From assembly GCA_016859345.1 (NCBI GenBank), contig CM029128.1, positions 22,787,281 to 22,851,280 on the forward strand: a stretch of DNA of 64,000 nt. The letters run 5' to 3'. The first letter of the stretch is position 1, and the number at the start of each line of letters is the position of its first letter. Position numbers and translations under genes: made by a program. Source of the stretch: Istiophorus platypterus. Lineage: Eukaryota > Chordata > Actinopteri > Istiophoriformes > Istiophoridae. This document shows, piece after piece, positions 1-13,537 of this stretch. Below the pieces are notes generated by a model that searched no databases, was not told the DNA's origin, and saw nothing but the letters and a program-made list of their open reading frames with translations.

Positions 1-345
1 CAAATAAATGTAATATTCTTCAATGACCAAGTCAGTCACCTGACCTTAACCCAGTTGAGCATGTTTATCACTTACTGAAGACAAAACTGAGGGCAGAAAG
101 ACCCAAAAACAAGCAGCAACTGAAGGCAGCTGCAGTAAAGGACTGACAAAGAATCTCAAGGGAGGAAACTCAGCATTTGATGGTGATGTAGATGGGTTCC
201 TGACTTCAGGCACGTTTGTTTTGTCCAGTTGCTTTTTACCCTCTTAAAATGAAGGACTATGTAATTCCTAAACTGTTAATGCAATATATTTTCTAATTTT
301 TAATCAAGCAAACAGACAATGTAATTTGGTTTCCTGCCAACGGTG
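1..345 (+). mobile_element. Tc1-like transposon relic, C-terminal transposase end and 3' terminal region
   Basis: A reading frame starting near position 28 gives SQSPDLNPVEHVYHLLKTKL, the DDE-type Tc1 ending with its conserved Glu. In-frame stops replace later Trp and other codons. The same family is present inverted at 61328-62545 with matching LRAERP and SREETQHL blocks. The element is cut by the window start. Confidence 0.75.
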
Positions 346-1656
<1,311 letters not shown>

Positions 1657-2202
1657 ATCTTTACACTGACACAGTCACTGTGTCTTGTATACAACAAAGT
1701 CACCTTTGTTGAGAAGCAAAAAGAAATTGCAGATTTTTTTTTTTATGTTTTTTTTTTTTTTAAATGGATGAATCAAACAAATGGGATACAGCCTTTTAAT
1801 CAGTGAGGTTTAGTTGTTAGGGTAGGTGTATTTTTGAATAGCTTTTTCCCCCTGCCTTCCAGTCTCTATGCTATGCTAGGTTTAGTCCTGTTTTGATTCT
1901 GACTTACAAACCAAGGGTGACCAAATAAGGGCAAAATGTGATAATTTGATTTTTTTTTTTCCTTAGGATTTTAGTGTCCTAATATGGTTTCAGTTGGTAA
2001 GTTGTACAAAAATATCAAGCACCAGAATCTTCACTACCAAATTTAGAAATGATCCTTCAAAAATTGCAAAGTAATTTGAGAGAAAGAACCTCATATCTCA
2101 CTATAAGGACACTTCAAGCATAGTAGAATCATTACGGTTCCGTATGCAGTATAAAGTTTGGTTAAAGAATCATGCATAGTATATTCAGTGATACAGGAGA
2201 CT

Positions 2203-3491
2203 TTTTAAGAACAAGGGAGATGTGCAGAACTGTGGCAACTACAGAGGAATAAAGCTGATGAGCCATACAATGAAGCTATGGGAAAGAGTAGTTGAAGCTA
2301 GACTAAGGGCAAAAGTGAGCATTTGTGAGCAGCAGTATGGCTTCATGCCAAAAAAGAGTACCACAGATGCAGTATTTGCTTTGAGGATGTTGATAGAGAA
2401 GTACAGGGAAGGTCAGAGGGAGCTGCATTGTGTCTTTGTAGATCTGGAGAAAGCGTATGACAGGGTGCCCAGAGAGGAACTGTGGTACTGTATGAGGAAG
2501 TCTGGAGTGACAGAGAAGCATGTTAGAGTGGTGCAGGACATGTATGTGGACTGTAAGACAGTGGTTAGGTGTGCTGTAGGTGTGACAGAGGAGTTCAAGG
2601 TAGAGGTGGGACTGCATCAGGGATCAGCTCTAAGCCCCTTCTTGTTTGCTATGGTGATGGACAGACTGACAGACGAGGTTAGACAGGAATCTCCATGGAC
2701 TATGATGTTTGCAGATGACATTGTGATATGTAGTGAGAGCAGGGAACAGGTGGAGGAGAAGCTTGAGAGGTGGAGATTTGCCCTGGAAAGGAGAGGAATG
2801 AAGGTTAGCCGCAGCAAGACAGAGTACATGTGTGCGAACGAGAGGGACCCAAGTGGAAGAGTGAGGTTACAGGAGAAGAGATAAAGAAGGTGGAGGATTT
2901 TAAGTACTTAGGGTCAACAGTCCAGGGCAATGGAGAGTGTGGAAAAGAGGTGAAGAAGCGTGTGCAGGCAGGCTGGAACGGGTGGAGAAAAGTGTCAGGT
3001 GTGATGTGTGATAGAAGAGTCTCAGCTAAAATGAAAGGAAAGGTGTACAAAACTGTGGTGAGACCAGCGATGCTGTTTGGTCTAGAGACAGTGCCACTGA
3101 GGAAAAGACAGGAGGCAGAGCTGGAGGTAGCAGAGATGAAGATGCTGAGGTTCTCTCTGGGAGTGACCAGGATGGATAGGATCAGGAATGAGTACATCAG
3201 AGGGACAGCACATGTTAGAGGTTTAGGAGATAAAGTCAGAGAGGCCAGACTGAGATGGTTTGGACATGTCCTGAGAAGAGATAGTGATTATATTGGTAGA
3301 AGGATACTGAGTTTTGAACTGCCAGGCAGGAGGCCTAGAGGAAGACCAAAGAGGAGGTTTATGGATGTAGTGAAAGAGGACATGAAGGTAGTTGGTGTGA
3401 GTGAAGAGGACGCAGAAGACAGGGTTAGATGGAGGACACTGATTCGCTGTGGCGACCCCTAAAGGGAAAAGCCGAAAGAAAAAGAAGAAGA
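2203..3491 (+). mobile_element. 5'-truncated RTE-type LINE, reverse-transcriptase and C-terminal part
   Basis: Non-LTR retrotransposon fragment. It encodes NKGDVQNCGNYRGIKLMSHT near the 5' end, FVDLEKAYDRVPREELW (RT motif A), GLHQGSALSPFLF (motif B), FADDIVICSE (motif C) and the C-terminal RWFGHVLRRDS and GRRPRGRPKRRFMDVVKED. The frame changes near 2868-2876, where a single missing base splits the protein into 2222-2884 and 2830-3462. The 3' end is CGACCCCTAAAGGGAAAAGCC followed by a short GAA-rich tail. The endonuclease half is missing. Candidate 8-bp flanking duplications AGGAGACT occur at 2195-2202 and 3492-3499. RTE clade is inferred from family memory. Confidence 0.9.
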
Positions 3492-3499
3492 AGGAGACT

Positions 3500-4217
3500 G
3501 GTATCTTAGACTTAAGAAGAGTTGGCCTGATGAACTTTGTTCACATTCTAAGCTGTCAGAACTAACTTTTGAGATCCAACTATTATTTGAAATTAAGAGG
3601 CAGAAGACTTGGAAAGGATATGACTCAGTTAATTTGACAGATTTACTGAAATCGTTTAGAAAATTGCATAAAAATAAATAACCAGATTTCCTACAGAACT
3701 GCTTCCATACGTACAACACACAAAAGATACTCTATGTAATGCAAGCACCAGCAATATTATAAAGTATTATATTATTGCCAGCAGACCTATAGAGAGATGA
3801 TAGAAAGGATATAAAATTAAAGCAAATTGGATTTAATTCTGTGCTTTTATTAAAGTTTCTCACATTCAGCAAATCAACAAAACCCACATAGTGTAATAGA
3901 AAGGATATTATAGCAACTTAACAATGTATGCTTGTGTGTGCTTTTGTTGATTTTTGTGTGATTTTGATGTACGAGCCTAAGCAAGATTAGGAAATATATA
4001 CCTTTAAGGGGAATAAAATTTTAAAAATTTGCAAAACTCTCATTGCATCACCACATGAGAGATTTGAAGCTACATTATGAATGTAAAGCAACCAACAGAA
4101 AAAAAGCAAAGACGGAAGTTTTAGTAGAGGATACCTGTTTTTGTGATGTAAAAATGGAATATCTTTGGAGAAAATATTTGTCCAGTAAACTCTATTCATC
4201 TTTTAGTGAATTAGTTT
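3500..4217. other. angptl2 3' UTR and downstream intronic DNA
   Basis: No other coding signal seen. Probably transcribed as angptl2 3' UTR up to the candidate polyadenylation site. Confidence 0.5.
3846..3851 (-). promoter_or_regulatory. Candidate angptl2 polyadenylation signal
   Basis: AATAAA on the minus strand, about 370 bases after the angptl2 stop codon. It is a plausible 3' UTR length, but the hexamer is common by chance in AT-rich DNA. Confidence 0.3.
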
Positions 4218-4417
4218 TTAATGAAAGGTGTTTGCATTTGGTCGTATCATCATGGTCACTTTCTTCAGAGAATAAGCTCCTCCTCTGAACTCGGCCCAAT
4301 AGACCCCATCCTGGTAACGGCTACGGTAATGTCCACCACGATACCACACGCCATTCAAGTTGGAATGAGCACAGGCATTATACCACCACCCTCCCTTCTG
4401 GTAGTGGGCACAGTTAC
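4218..4417 (-). CDS. angptl2: angptl2 coding exon 4: C-terminus of fibrinogen-like domain and stop
   Basis: 200 nt. The acceptor is CTCCAG/GTAAC at 4418/4417. It encodes GNCAHYQKGGWWYNACAHSN and the typical ending VTMMIRPNANTFH, followed by TAA at 4220-4218. It holds the last disulphide pair (C466, C479) and the GVWYRGGHYRSRY surface loop seen in ANGPTL2 orthologues. Confidence 0.96.
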
Positions 4418-7400
4418 CTGGAGAAACAGGGAATATATCAGAAGAACTGGTATGGCACTATGACACTGTAGTAGACAAATTTATAGCAACACATTAAAAC
4501 TATCACAGTGTCTATATTTCAGTGATTACACAATTGCCGACTGAAGTCAGCTTAAGGAAGTTTAAATATGTCAACAAGATGAGATTATCCATATTCAGAT
4601 GTGCATGTTTGCAGACATTTAGGTCTTTGAAATTAACCAGACTATACCCGGCAGGCTTCGTTGCCAACTCTTAATCTCCAAAATCCAAATTTTCTGCATA
4701 CATGTCATCACTCACAGAGGAAGAGCAGGACATTGCCGTTTTGGACTAATTCAGAATGCTCACTGCTCAATTGCTGCTGTAATCTTCTGAAAGTAGATGA
4801 AGCCATTTTGTTCTGCACAATCACCAATAACATATGGAGGTTTATTTTATTTTTATTTTTCAAAAAGAGAACAGCAAGAAGCACAAAGTAGAACATAGGA
4901 GTATTTTTATGATTGTATATTAATGTGTTATGAAGTTCAGTCAGACCAATTGTGGTTATAACAAACTCAGACAGTGTCTCTGAATATCAAACTGCTTCAA
5001 AGCTAGGCTACTGTCATCTGCTAAACTGAGACTTAATTAATCTGTCATGTCTCATGAGCATTGTAGGTCCGAGGGAATATGTAGAATAATTGAACTCAGG
5101 ATATGTTCAGTGGCTTCAGAAAGTATGTAGACCCCATCACCTTTTTAAAATTTTATTGTGTTTAGATTAAATTTTAAATGGACAAAAATTACATTTTACA
5201 GCCTATACTCACACTTTTAGAAATATTAACAAATTTATTAAAATTCAAAAACTGAAATCACTTTTTAAAAAAGTATTCAGACCCTTTGCTGTGGCACTCC
5301 AATTTATGTTCAGGTGCATCATGTTTGCTTATATTATCCTTAATCTTTATGTATCCACAACATGAATGGAGACACCCTGTGGCAAACTGAAATAAAACAC
5401 CTGTGTATATGATGTCCCACAATTGGGAGTGCATGCGATCCTGGGCTGAGGCGGCAATTCACCTTTCAGCATGACAATGACCAAAAGCATACAGCCAGGA
5501 AAAAGATGAGACTGTTTCTGACTGTTACTGTTATTGTCCCAGCTAAAGCCCAGACTTAGACCCTACAGAAAATATGCAAAGAAATGTAAGGGTGACAGTT
5601 CAGATGCTTCCCATCCAATCTGATGGAGCTTGAGAGGATCTGCCAGGAATAATGGGATTACCTTCCCAAATCGAGGTTTGGCAAGCTTTGAGAGACTTAC
5701 TCAAGAAGACTCAAGGCTGTAACAGCTGCCAAAAGGGCCTTTGTAAAGTACAGAATTAAAGATCTGAATACTTCTGTAAATGAGAGATTTCAGTCTTTAA
5801 TTTTTATCGAATTTGTAAATATTTTAAGAACATGTCATCAGTTTATCATTTTGAGTTATTGAGTATGGATAAATTGACAAAAATCTGAATTTAATCCATT
5901 TAAGATTAAATCTACAATGCAATAGACTGTGCAAAAAGGGAAGGGGTCCTAACATTTTCTGAAGCCAATGTATCCATATAATGACGTCTGTATTCTGATG
6001 TGCCCAGTTTCTGTATCCATCCATCATAACCATTTATCTTGTGCAGGTTGGCATAGGGCAGGAGTCTATCCCAGCACACTGGGTGAGAAGCAGTGCAAAC
6101 CCTCACAGTGTCTGTATCAGTTTGTCATTGTGAATACATAAATCAACTCTGAATACAGACAGTTATGATTTTATGTACTTCAGTGTGCGGAGTGGCATGT
6201 ATACTTTGTGACTGGGTCTGATTATATCCAATACCAAAATGTTAGCAGTACTTGCCAGTCAAAGCCCACCAAAAGTTATCATTGCGTATCTCTTACATTA
6301 AATTCCAGTCACCTGTGTAGAAATCATGGTCTTTGTCCAGTGTGGTAAACTGCTTGCTGTTGTGCCAAGTAAGAGAGTCTCCAGCGTTGCCATGGTATCG
6401 GCCCACCCGCAACCTGTAGAAGTCAGCCTCTGACTCGACACGGAAACTGGCGTACTCTGCAAAGGTCTTGCGTCCAGTCCAGTCTTCCAGGGTTACAAGT
6501 AGCTTATAGGTGTCCTGATTTGTCAGCCAGTAGATGTTCTCTAGGCCTAACCAGTATTCACCATCGATGTTTCCAAACCCTTGCTGTAAAAGGAGAAAGA
6601 CATTTCATTCTGAAAGAATCCATTCTTACTCTTCCTAACTCATGAATTAATAGGAAATGTCACAGCCATTGTCTTTAAGATTTACAAGAGAGAAGTAGTT
6701 TTTCTTCCCTTGGATACAACTGTGGACTTCTCCAAGAAACTACCCATGTTTTTATGGCATTTGTGATACACCAGTATTATGTCAAAAGTGAGAGGCCAAG
6801 GGCAGTGACATAATGGGCAGTACATGTTTAATATCCTCTCCACCAGATCTCACTGTGTGTCTGAATCCCTGGCTTCAGTTATGTAACACATGGAATCAAT
6901 TAGCAGGAAGTCCTCATCCATGCCAAATGTGAGCATGTAATTTGCTTGTTGACTCATTGAGGGTGGGTTGGGGAATGATCTGGTTGGGAGTACTTGGAAG
7001 TACGCCATTGTGCTTTGGTCCTGAGTTTAAAGTACTGAAAAGAGTATCCAGATTGAGAAGTCCTCACTTTAGGCTACGGAATGTAAATCTTTGAAAATAC
7101 TTCACCCTGTGCACATGAATTTACATAATGATGGGTTCAAGTGTTAATAACTTGTAAAAACATGGTTTTGAAGTCCTTGGATCATCATGTTAGAATCAAC
7201 ACCAAGCGCATGTCTAGTTGATTTTAATTGAATTCAGCTCTGCTGATCTCATAGATTTTATTTTGCTGAGTTTTTCTTACAATTACTCATATATTACACA
7301 ATGCCTTTGTTTTGCTAAAGATGGGTCTATACTGTGAGAGCTAAATGATGGTTTAACTGTTTGATCACAGGTATAACTATATTAGATCTCCTTCATATAA

Positions 7401-8699
7401 CCATGGTGCTTTTCAGAGTCCTGTTCTTACAAATTCCTTTTTTTTGTTGAGTGACATTAGTATTTCATAATTTTACTGTTTAGGACAACTGTTTTCATGT
7501 TACAAAATCTGTCTCCTTCACCCATTAGCCAATTGATTTCCCATAGCTATGGTCATGATAATTCAGAAAAGGCCAACCCACTAGGACTGCCAAGTGTTGG
7601 TTCTGTTTTCCACAAAGGAGGATGCCCACATGACTAATTTGTACAGTACCACAAATACCTCTGGTATAACTGCTTAATATCAGGATTTTTGTTTTTTATT
7701 TTTTTCATGTTAGCATGCTGATATTTCCATTCGGTTCAAAGCACTCCTATACTTAAGTACAGCCTCACAGAGCTGCTAGTGCAGCTATAGACTCTTAGAC
7801 TTGTTTAAAAGAATGATTCTTAACCTGTAATTATTAACATTCAACACATATAATGCTGACATCACTGAAGCTTGATATCTCAGAGCTATCTAGAGGGCAT
7901 ATTGAACCATATATTTTTTATTACCTTGTATGTCTCCCAGTTCCTAAAAAAGTTGACAGAGCCATCCTGACGCCTCTGAATGACAGTCCAGCCTCCAGGG
8001 TCTTGTCTCTGGTCACACCATACCTGCATGAGTCTGTTGCCATTGTCTGATTTCAGGAGGTACATGCCGCTTGTAGAGTATCCGCCATCGAGAGCCTCCC
8101 GACAGTCTTTGAAAGGACCTGCAGCAGAGAGGAAGTACTGACTAACAAAGCTTTGTACTGCATTTTGATTGACAAAGGCTTTCATGACTGTCATTCATTT
8201 AGCTGAGATATCATCTTCATCTTCATCCTCATCATCTTCATCATCTTCATCATCATCAATAACAATGTGTCTGAGTAAAAGATACTGCAACATCAATTAG
8301 AATATAGAAATGTGGACATAGGGCTCCTGGAAAAGTGATGTCACTGTTACCCATGTCGTCTTTGTTCCAGACATGACAAATGTATTCCAATCTCTGTGAT
8401 GCTGGCTGCAGTAAATATTAGAATGATAGAAAGTGCACTGTGTTCCTTGGTAGCAACACACAAATTTATTTGGAAACACAGAGACAGCATGGTTAAATGA
8501 CTTTATTTTATTCAGATCTTATCATACCATTATTTACAGTGGTTACATGCAGTTATAGCTTTTTTTTAGCTGCATTACTGTAATACTACAGTGCCTCTGT
8601 ACTTTAAGTGTGTGTGAGTGTGTGTGTGAGTGTGTGTGTGAGTGTGTGTGTGTGAGTGTGTGTGAGTGTGTGTGAGTGTGTGTGAGTGTGTGTGAGTGT

Positions 8700-8730
<31 letters not shown>

Positions 8731-11700
8731 AGTGTGTGGGATTGTGTGAACACCCTTGTTTCCTTGGGAGTGAGGACATTTTGTGGGAAAATGAGGACAT
8801 TTTGTCCAGCCCTCACAAATTTAAAGGGCTGTTTGAGAGCTAAGACTTGGTTTTGGGGTTAGGATTGGGGTTAGACACTTCGTTGAGATGGTTGAACTTA
8901 GACTAAGGGGCTACGGAATTCACCATGTCAAAAGTGTCCTCACAAAGATAGAAGCACCAGTGTGTGTACAAAGACACCCTAGAGGGCTGCATAGGCAAAG
9001 GAGGTCGTTTTTTTGAAAACCCATGTAGAAATGCATTTAAAACATCTATATCTGTGTACTGAAACTCTGCAAACAGCTGAAAAAAAAAATGTCCTCTTCG
9101 GTAATATAATTTATTGTTTGATGCAAATAAAAGCACATTTTAAACTGATGTCAGTTTTTTTATATGCTACATTTACAAAGGTGACAGACAGTCTGGCATT
9201 TTAATTTTGTCTTTGTTATTTTGTTGACAAGCAGAGTTTTTGTTTTAAAAAAAAAACAAAAAAAAAACATCTCCCATTTTCTTCCATTCTCACTGCAAAT
9301 GCTAAACTTTTCACCCAAATTGTTCATCCTTGATCAGCTTTGGGTTGCAATAAATGATTATTTTCATTATTGATTAATTTTTAACTATTTCATCAATTAT
9401 TTAATTAGCTCGCTTAGTTTACAAAATGTCAGAAAAATGTTAAATTTTTAAATGTTAAAAAAAAAAAAATAAATCCCATTTTCACCTTCAGTGTACATAA
9501 ATCTAGGGTGACATGTTCAGTTTTGTTTAGCCAGCAATCCAAAACCCAAAAGTATTTAGTTTACTATGAATAAGATCAAGAAAATTTGTAAATCCTCAAA
9601 AGGTAGAAGCTTGAACTAGTCGATGTTTGGCATTTTATGCTTGAAAAAGGACTGTTATTCAATTACAGGACTGTTATTTATCTGTTGAAAGACTGATAGA
9701 CAAATAATTTCAGATCAACATCAACTTTGTCACATTACCAAAGGATTAAGTCTGATGAGAGTAAAAAAAAAAAAAATTCAAGATGAATTATTTAGCTGCA
9801 TTATATATTCTGTGACATCTGCTTAGGAAGACTTTGCCCCTTTCTCTCTGGAGGGAAACTGTCTGGATTGATGGGACATGAAATCTCTTAAAGTGTTGAA
9901 TTCTGTCAAATCCACTGCGATACCGGCCTAAGAAATATCTACAGATTTCTAGATGGCATGACTTGTTCTAGACAACACTCATAAATATTGCTCTTTTAGA
10001 CTTTCCATACTGCATCATCATCTTACTTTTGTCTGCACTGTATATATGATGAAGCGTAGAGGGCTTAATCATAAATGATCAGCTGTTTAGTGCCCATGTC
10101 ACTCTTTGATTTCTACCAGACTGATGCCATATGACATAATGTCATCTGCCCATATCTCCGGTAAAGCTAAGGGGATATACCCCTCCCTTTACAGTTTCAG
10201 CTGTTTTTACTCACTATAATCTCTGTAATCAAGGTCCTGTGACTGTGAGTGAAACAGTGGGGGGCTTTGCATTTTTGTGCCCTTGATATCACCTGGCAGG
10301 CAACAGAGAGGTTGCCCTAACTTGTGCTGAGGCCCCTGCAGATCATATGTACTGTAGTTACATATTTTTGTTCCAAATTAGGTTACATTAATTAAATTTA
10401 AAATATTGTAAAATCAGAACCACATTTACCAAAAGCACACCTGACCAAGTAATTTCCTCCTGTATGCTGTGTTTCCATGTGTGACCTTTCCATGTACTGC
10501 CGTTTCCATTTTTTCCTCAAATGCCACCATTCCACTACATGTGCTTTGTAATAGAAAATTTATGTTATGGACAATTTATGTCAGTAGAGGAAAATGTTTG
10601 TTGGTTTTAAGTGCTCGGCTGATCTATGATGTTTTATGAGTAGAGTAGAAGTATCTAAGAGGTCTCTGTTACCCATCAGCATTTATGTGTTTCTGCATTC
10701 CAACCTGGAAAAGTTACTGTGACACTCATTAAAGTATATGACACTGTTTCAGGCCTGAGTAAAGCTGTGCCCTCACAGTTCTTAATTTTGTAGAGCTGGG
10801 TAACTTTTCATTTTAGTTGTTGATCCCTAGTAGCCTTGTTGGTTTCAGTGTGTTTTTGTGTTGTGCACTTGTATAGGAACACATATATAAGTTATACACA
10901 ACATGCCAATGGATCCACACTGCTCTACTAAATTTTCTGTCTGTGCTGCTTTATACAGAATTAGCTTTCTTGAATGCAGACAAGTACAGGAATGAGGTTA
11001 TTACAGGAGAGCAGTCTGATTACTAAGACAGGTTAATTGCCCAATGGTTATGACCCGTGTTTCTTTGTGTAAATCTTTTTTAAAGCCGTATCTTTATGCT
11101 CACACTATGCAGATCAACAGACTGGCAAAAATCTGGCTTAATACAAACACTTTTCCACATGGCTCACTGTAACTATAGTGTGATGAGTCAGTAAGTTTTG
11201 TCAAGCATATTATGTTCTCAAAATTTTCTCTTTTGTGAACTAAAGTCTAACTTCCTTGTTGTGGCCATTAGAGCCATCCATCTATCCATTTTCTGACACT
11301 TATCAGAAGTTAAGGTTTGGGGATATGATAACACTGACTCTGTCGGATGTTCATGTTTAATCTTACAAGTGTAAACTAACCAACAAAACCATAGATACAC
11401 TGTAATCTACTGAAGACATATTATTGGGACTTGGATATTGGTTGGAGCTACAGTAACCTATAATGAATGCCTTCTGAATGCATGCGCTCAGTGAGGTTTG
11501 TCACTGTAAAAGAAATGTTTCCCAAAACTTTGTGAAGTAGTGGACATCATATGGCCAGTGTTTGTTAAAAGACATTAGAGGAAGATATGAAAGTGTCAGT
11601 GCGGTCAACTGCTTACCAGAAGGCTCATTTGTGAAGCTGTATGTACCACTTGGAATTGTGGGCAGTGAGCGTGGTAATGCTTTGGAGTTTTGGTCATTCT

Positions 11701-12541
11701 GTATCTCATTAGTCATGGGGTTGTTGGTGTAGCGAGTGTAGGTAGGTGGATGAAAGGGTCTGTAGCCTCCAGGAGACAGTTCAGGTCTCTGTAGAGGGGG
11801 CCGGGGGATAACCGGAGGCTGTGGATTGTCAGGACGCCTCCTATCCTGCACCACACTGTATGGGTATGCTCCCCGCTTACAGTGCTCCTCCAGCTGCACC
11901 AAGAGAGCACTCTGGCTGCTTGTGAGGGTTGACAGATGCTGGTATTTATGTTCCAGGTTGCGGTAACGTTCAGCTAGCCTCCCCATCTCATTTGTGTGGT
12001 TAAGCACACGGAACTCCAACTGTGACACCTCCAGAGCATTGTCTCGTTTGCGGATAATCTCATGCAGCAGCTGCATGTAGAGCTGTGTAACTCGGGAGTT
12101 CATATTGCGGCTCTCTTTTCGAAGTAGCTTGACTTCATTGATCACCCCTCCATCAACCTCTACCAACTGCTGCAACACTTCAATCTGCAGTCTCTGCTTC
12201 TGTAGCTCACTGTTGAGCAGTTCAAGCTCCTGCTTATTGACTCGATTCTCCAGCAAGGCCTTGGGCTCCTTGGAGTTCACACAGATAGCCCCATTGTTTT
12301 TCTGCTGAGGTACAATAAAAGTGTAAGAGCATTTGTCCATTTGGGGGGAGCTATAGTTGACCATTGCACGCTTTTGCCTTTTTGGTGCATAGAGAAGCTC
12401 TTTTGCCAGGATTTTATCACTGTTCCTGATTTCCTGAGTGTCTCCCTGGAGAGGGGACTCTGGTCCAGAGAGCAAAAGAAGGAAAAGCAAAACCACTTCA
12501 GGGAGAATCATAGTACAGTCTTGCTGCACCCGAACCAACAT
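4218..12541 (-). CDS. angptl2: Angiopoietin-like 2, complete coding region in four exons
   Basis: Secreted glycoprotein of the angiopoietin-like family, which in vertebrates acts in angiogenic and inflammatory signalling. The coding exons are 12541-11617, 8118-7925, 6583-6313 and 4417-4218. All junctions are GT-AG and the phases agree, giving 529 aa against about 493 in human. Order: hydrophobic signal segment (about residues 11-26), Cys-containing region with CSYTFIVPQQ, heptad-rich coiled coil (about 94-220), proline-rich linker (230-305) and fibrinogen-like domain (310-529). Candidate N-glycosylation sites are N62 (NYS) and N181 (NHT). The domain cysteines C314, C343, C466 and C479 and the acidic DKDHD calcium-site region are present. 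No premature stop is seen. The gene is antisense within a ralgps1 intron. I recognise the family from conserved blocks; which fish paralogue (a or b) cannot be decided here. Confidence 0.96.
5107..5973 (+). mobile_element. Decayed, internally deleted Tc1-like transposon in angptl2 intron 3
   Basis: Terminal inverted repeats are visible: left begins near TGGCTTCAGAAAGTATG and right ends near TTTTCTGAAGCCAATGTA, followed inward on both sides by ACCCC-type sequence. The interior keeps FQHDNDQKHTARKK (the second catalytic Asp block of Tc1 transposase) and decayed traces of the PDLNP region. Much of the N-terminal half is deleted. A solo terminal repeat of this family is at 42836-42920. Confidence 0.8.
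6313..6583 (-). CDS. angptl2: angptl2 coding exon 3: core of fibrinogen-like domain
   Basis: 271 nt, residues 374-463 plus one base. It begins after TTTACAG with QGFGNIDGEYWLGLENIYWL and ends TTLDKDHDFYT before an ACAG/GTGACT donor. It carries the WLGLENI motif, the RYHGNAGDSLTWHN loop and the aspartates of the calcium site. The frame is fully open. Confidence 0.96.
6584..7924. other. angptl2 intron 2, nothing recognised
   Basis: AT-rich intron with no clear repeat or open frame. Confidence 0.5.
7925..8118 (-). CDS. angptl2: angptl2 coding exon 2: start of fibrinogen-like domain
   Basis: 194 nt, residues 309-373. The acceptor CTGCTGCAG/GT and donor TACAAG/GTAATA are good. It encodes the domain start (PFKDCREALDGG), the second conserved cysteine in VWCDQ, and the hallmark DPGGWTVIQRR followed by FFRNWETYK. 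It is in phase with exon 1 (phase 1) and exon 3 (phase 0). Confidence 0.96.
8206..8262. repeat. Imperfect (TCATCT/TCA)n simple repeat
   Basis: Repeated TCATCT, TCATCC and TCATCA units close to the angptl2 exon 2 acceptor, inside intron 1. Confidence 0.85.
8608..8990. repeat. (TGTGAG)n/(GT)n tract plus adjoining fish dispersed repeat
   Basis: From 8608 to about 8745 the sequence alternates TGTGTG and TGTGAG. It is followed by GAGGACATTTTGTGGG, GAGGACATTTTGTCCAGCCC and a GGGTTAGG-type stretch, a combination I recall as a common fish interspersed repeat. Inside angptl2 intron 1. Confidence 0.7.
8991..11616. other. angptl2 intron 1 remainder, nothing recognised
   Basis: AT-rich with several poly-A runs. 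No conserved-looking exon or transposase was seen on either strand. Confidence 0.45.
11617..12541 (-). CDS. angptl2: angptl2 coding exon 1: signal peptide, coiled coil, linker
   Basis: Encodes residues 1-308 plus the first base of a Gly codon. A CTCTAG acceptor lies only five bases upstream of the ATG at 12541, so a separate 5' UTR exon must lie at higher coordinates. A second in-frame Met at residue 11 starts directly at the hydrophobic stretch and would give a more typical signal peptide, so either Met could be used. The coiled coil contains the highly conserved block KLLRKESRNMNSRVTQLY, which in human is almost identical. The donor is TCTG/GTAAGC at 11617/11616. Part of this exon (12080-12125) is duplicated at 16304-16349. 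Confidence 0.95.
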
Positions 12542-12548
12542 GATATCT
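12542..12548 (-). other. Splice acceptor and short 5' UTR remnant before the angptl2 start codon
   Basis: On the minus strand the sequence reads CTGCTCTAG then ATATC then ATG. A pyrimidine-rich tract precedes the AG. The first exon and promoter of angptl2 are therefore upstream (higher coordinates), and I could not place them. Confidence 0.6.
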
Positions 12549-13410
12549 AGAGCAGAGAGGGAAGAGATGATCAATAAATATTCATTTTCTCATATCATTC
12601 ATGGTGGTTATACAGGGTTTAACTTTTTTTATAGCCAGTATTACAACTGAATATTGCATATGTTTTGTAGTCACTTGGTTGCCATTGCAAAATACATTAG
12701 TGCATTAGTAATGTGCATGCTCACAATCTTCAGATGCCTTAAGCTGCATCAACTGAACTATCTTTTACTGCAAATGTTTGCATTTATTAATACATTGGAA
12801 TCTGCATGTCAAAGTGTCCTTGAGCAAGTTACTGAACCCCTAAATTACCCCCGATATATCATCAGTGTGTGAATGTTTTACATGCACTGGGAAAAGTACC
12901 ATTCATCAGGGAGTGATTTACAATTGCTAGCACTTCTTGCTCTGGACAATTAAACAAAATCTTAATAAAGGTGGTGTGGATAGCATCAAGTGAGCAGGTG
13001 GAGGCTTTTGGTTGCATTACTACATTCCTGATCACTTCTTTTTCAACAGCTGCAAAACCATTCATAGCAGTCCTTGGCAGAGGTGAAATATATATAAATG
13101 CATAAACTTATATACTAATATATAAAATATATGTATTTCCCTCTTCACATTTTTACATTTGTAAGAATAATTTTATAGGTTATTGTATGATGATATATCT
13201 TCACAGATATATTGGTGTATGCATTTATTATTGCTGATATTTTAAATGCAGTTGCAGTATATAACTGTCAAAGATATGTTTGTTATCATTTAGAAACAGT
13301 ATCTCTGTCACATAATTTATTTCAGAGCACGCTGAAGTTGATAAAGAAAAAAAAAATTCACCAAGTAAATCATCATCAGACTTTTTAACTCTAGGATATT
13401 GCCTTCAATA
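12549..13410. other. Region upstream of angptl2 coding exon 1
   Basis: Should lie in the angptl2 intron or 5' region. No promoter or first exon could be identified. Confidence 0.4.
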
Positions 13411-13493
13411 CCATATATATGTGTATATGTATATGCGTATGTATGTATGTATATATATATATATATATATATATGTAATATGTATGTATGTAT

Positions 13494-13535
<42 letters not shown>

Positions 13536-13537
13536 AC
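13411..13537. repeat. (TA)n/(TATG)n microsatellite, left flank of R4-like LINE
   Basis: Mixed TATG and TA repeats ending in about 16 TA units directly before LINE coding sequence begins. Confidence 0.95.

Noticed and set aside
8543..8816. Minus-strand His/Thr-rich open frames
   Set aside because: They are translations of the TGTGAG/GT simple repeat.
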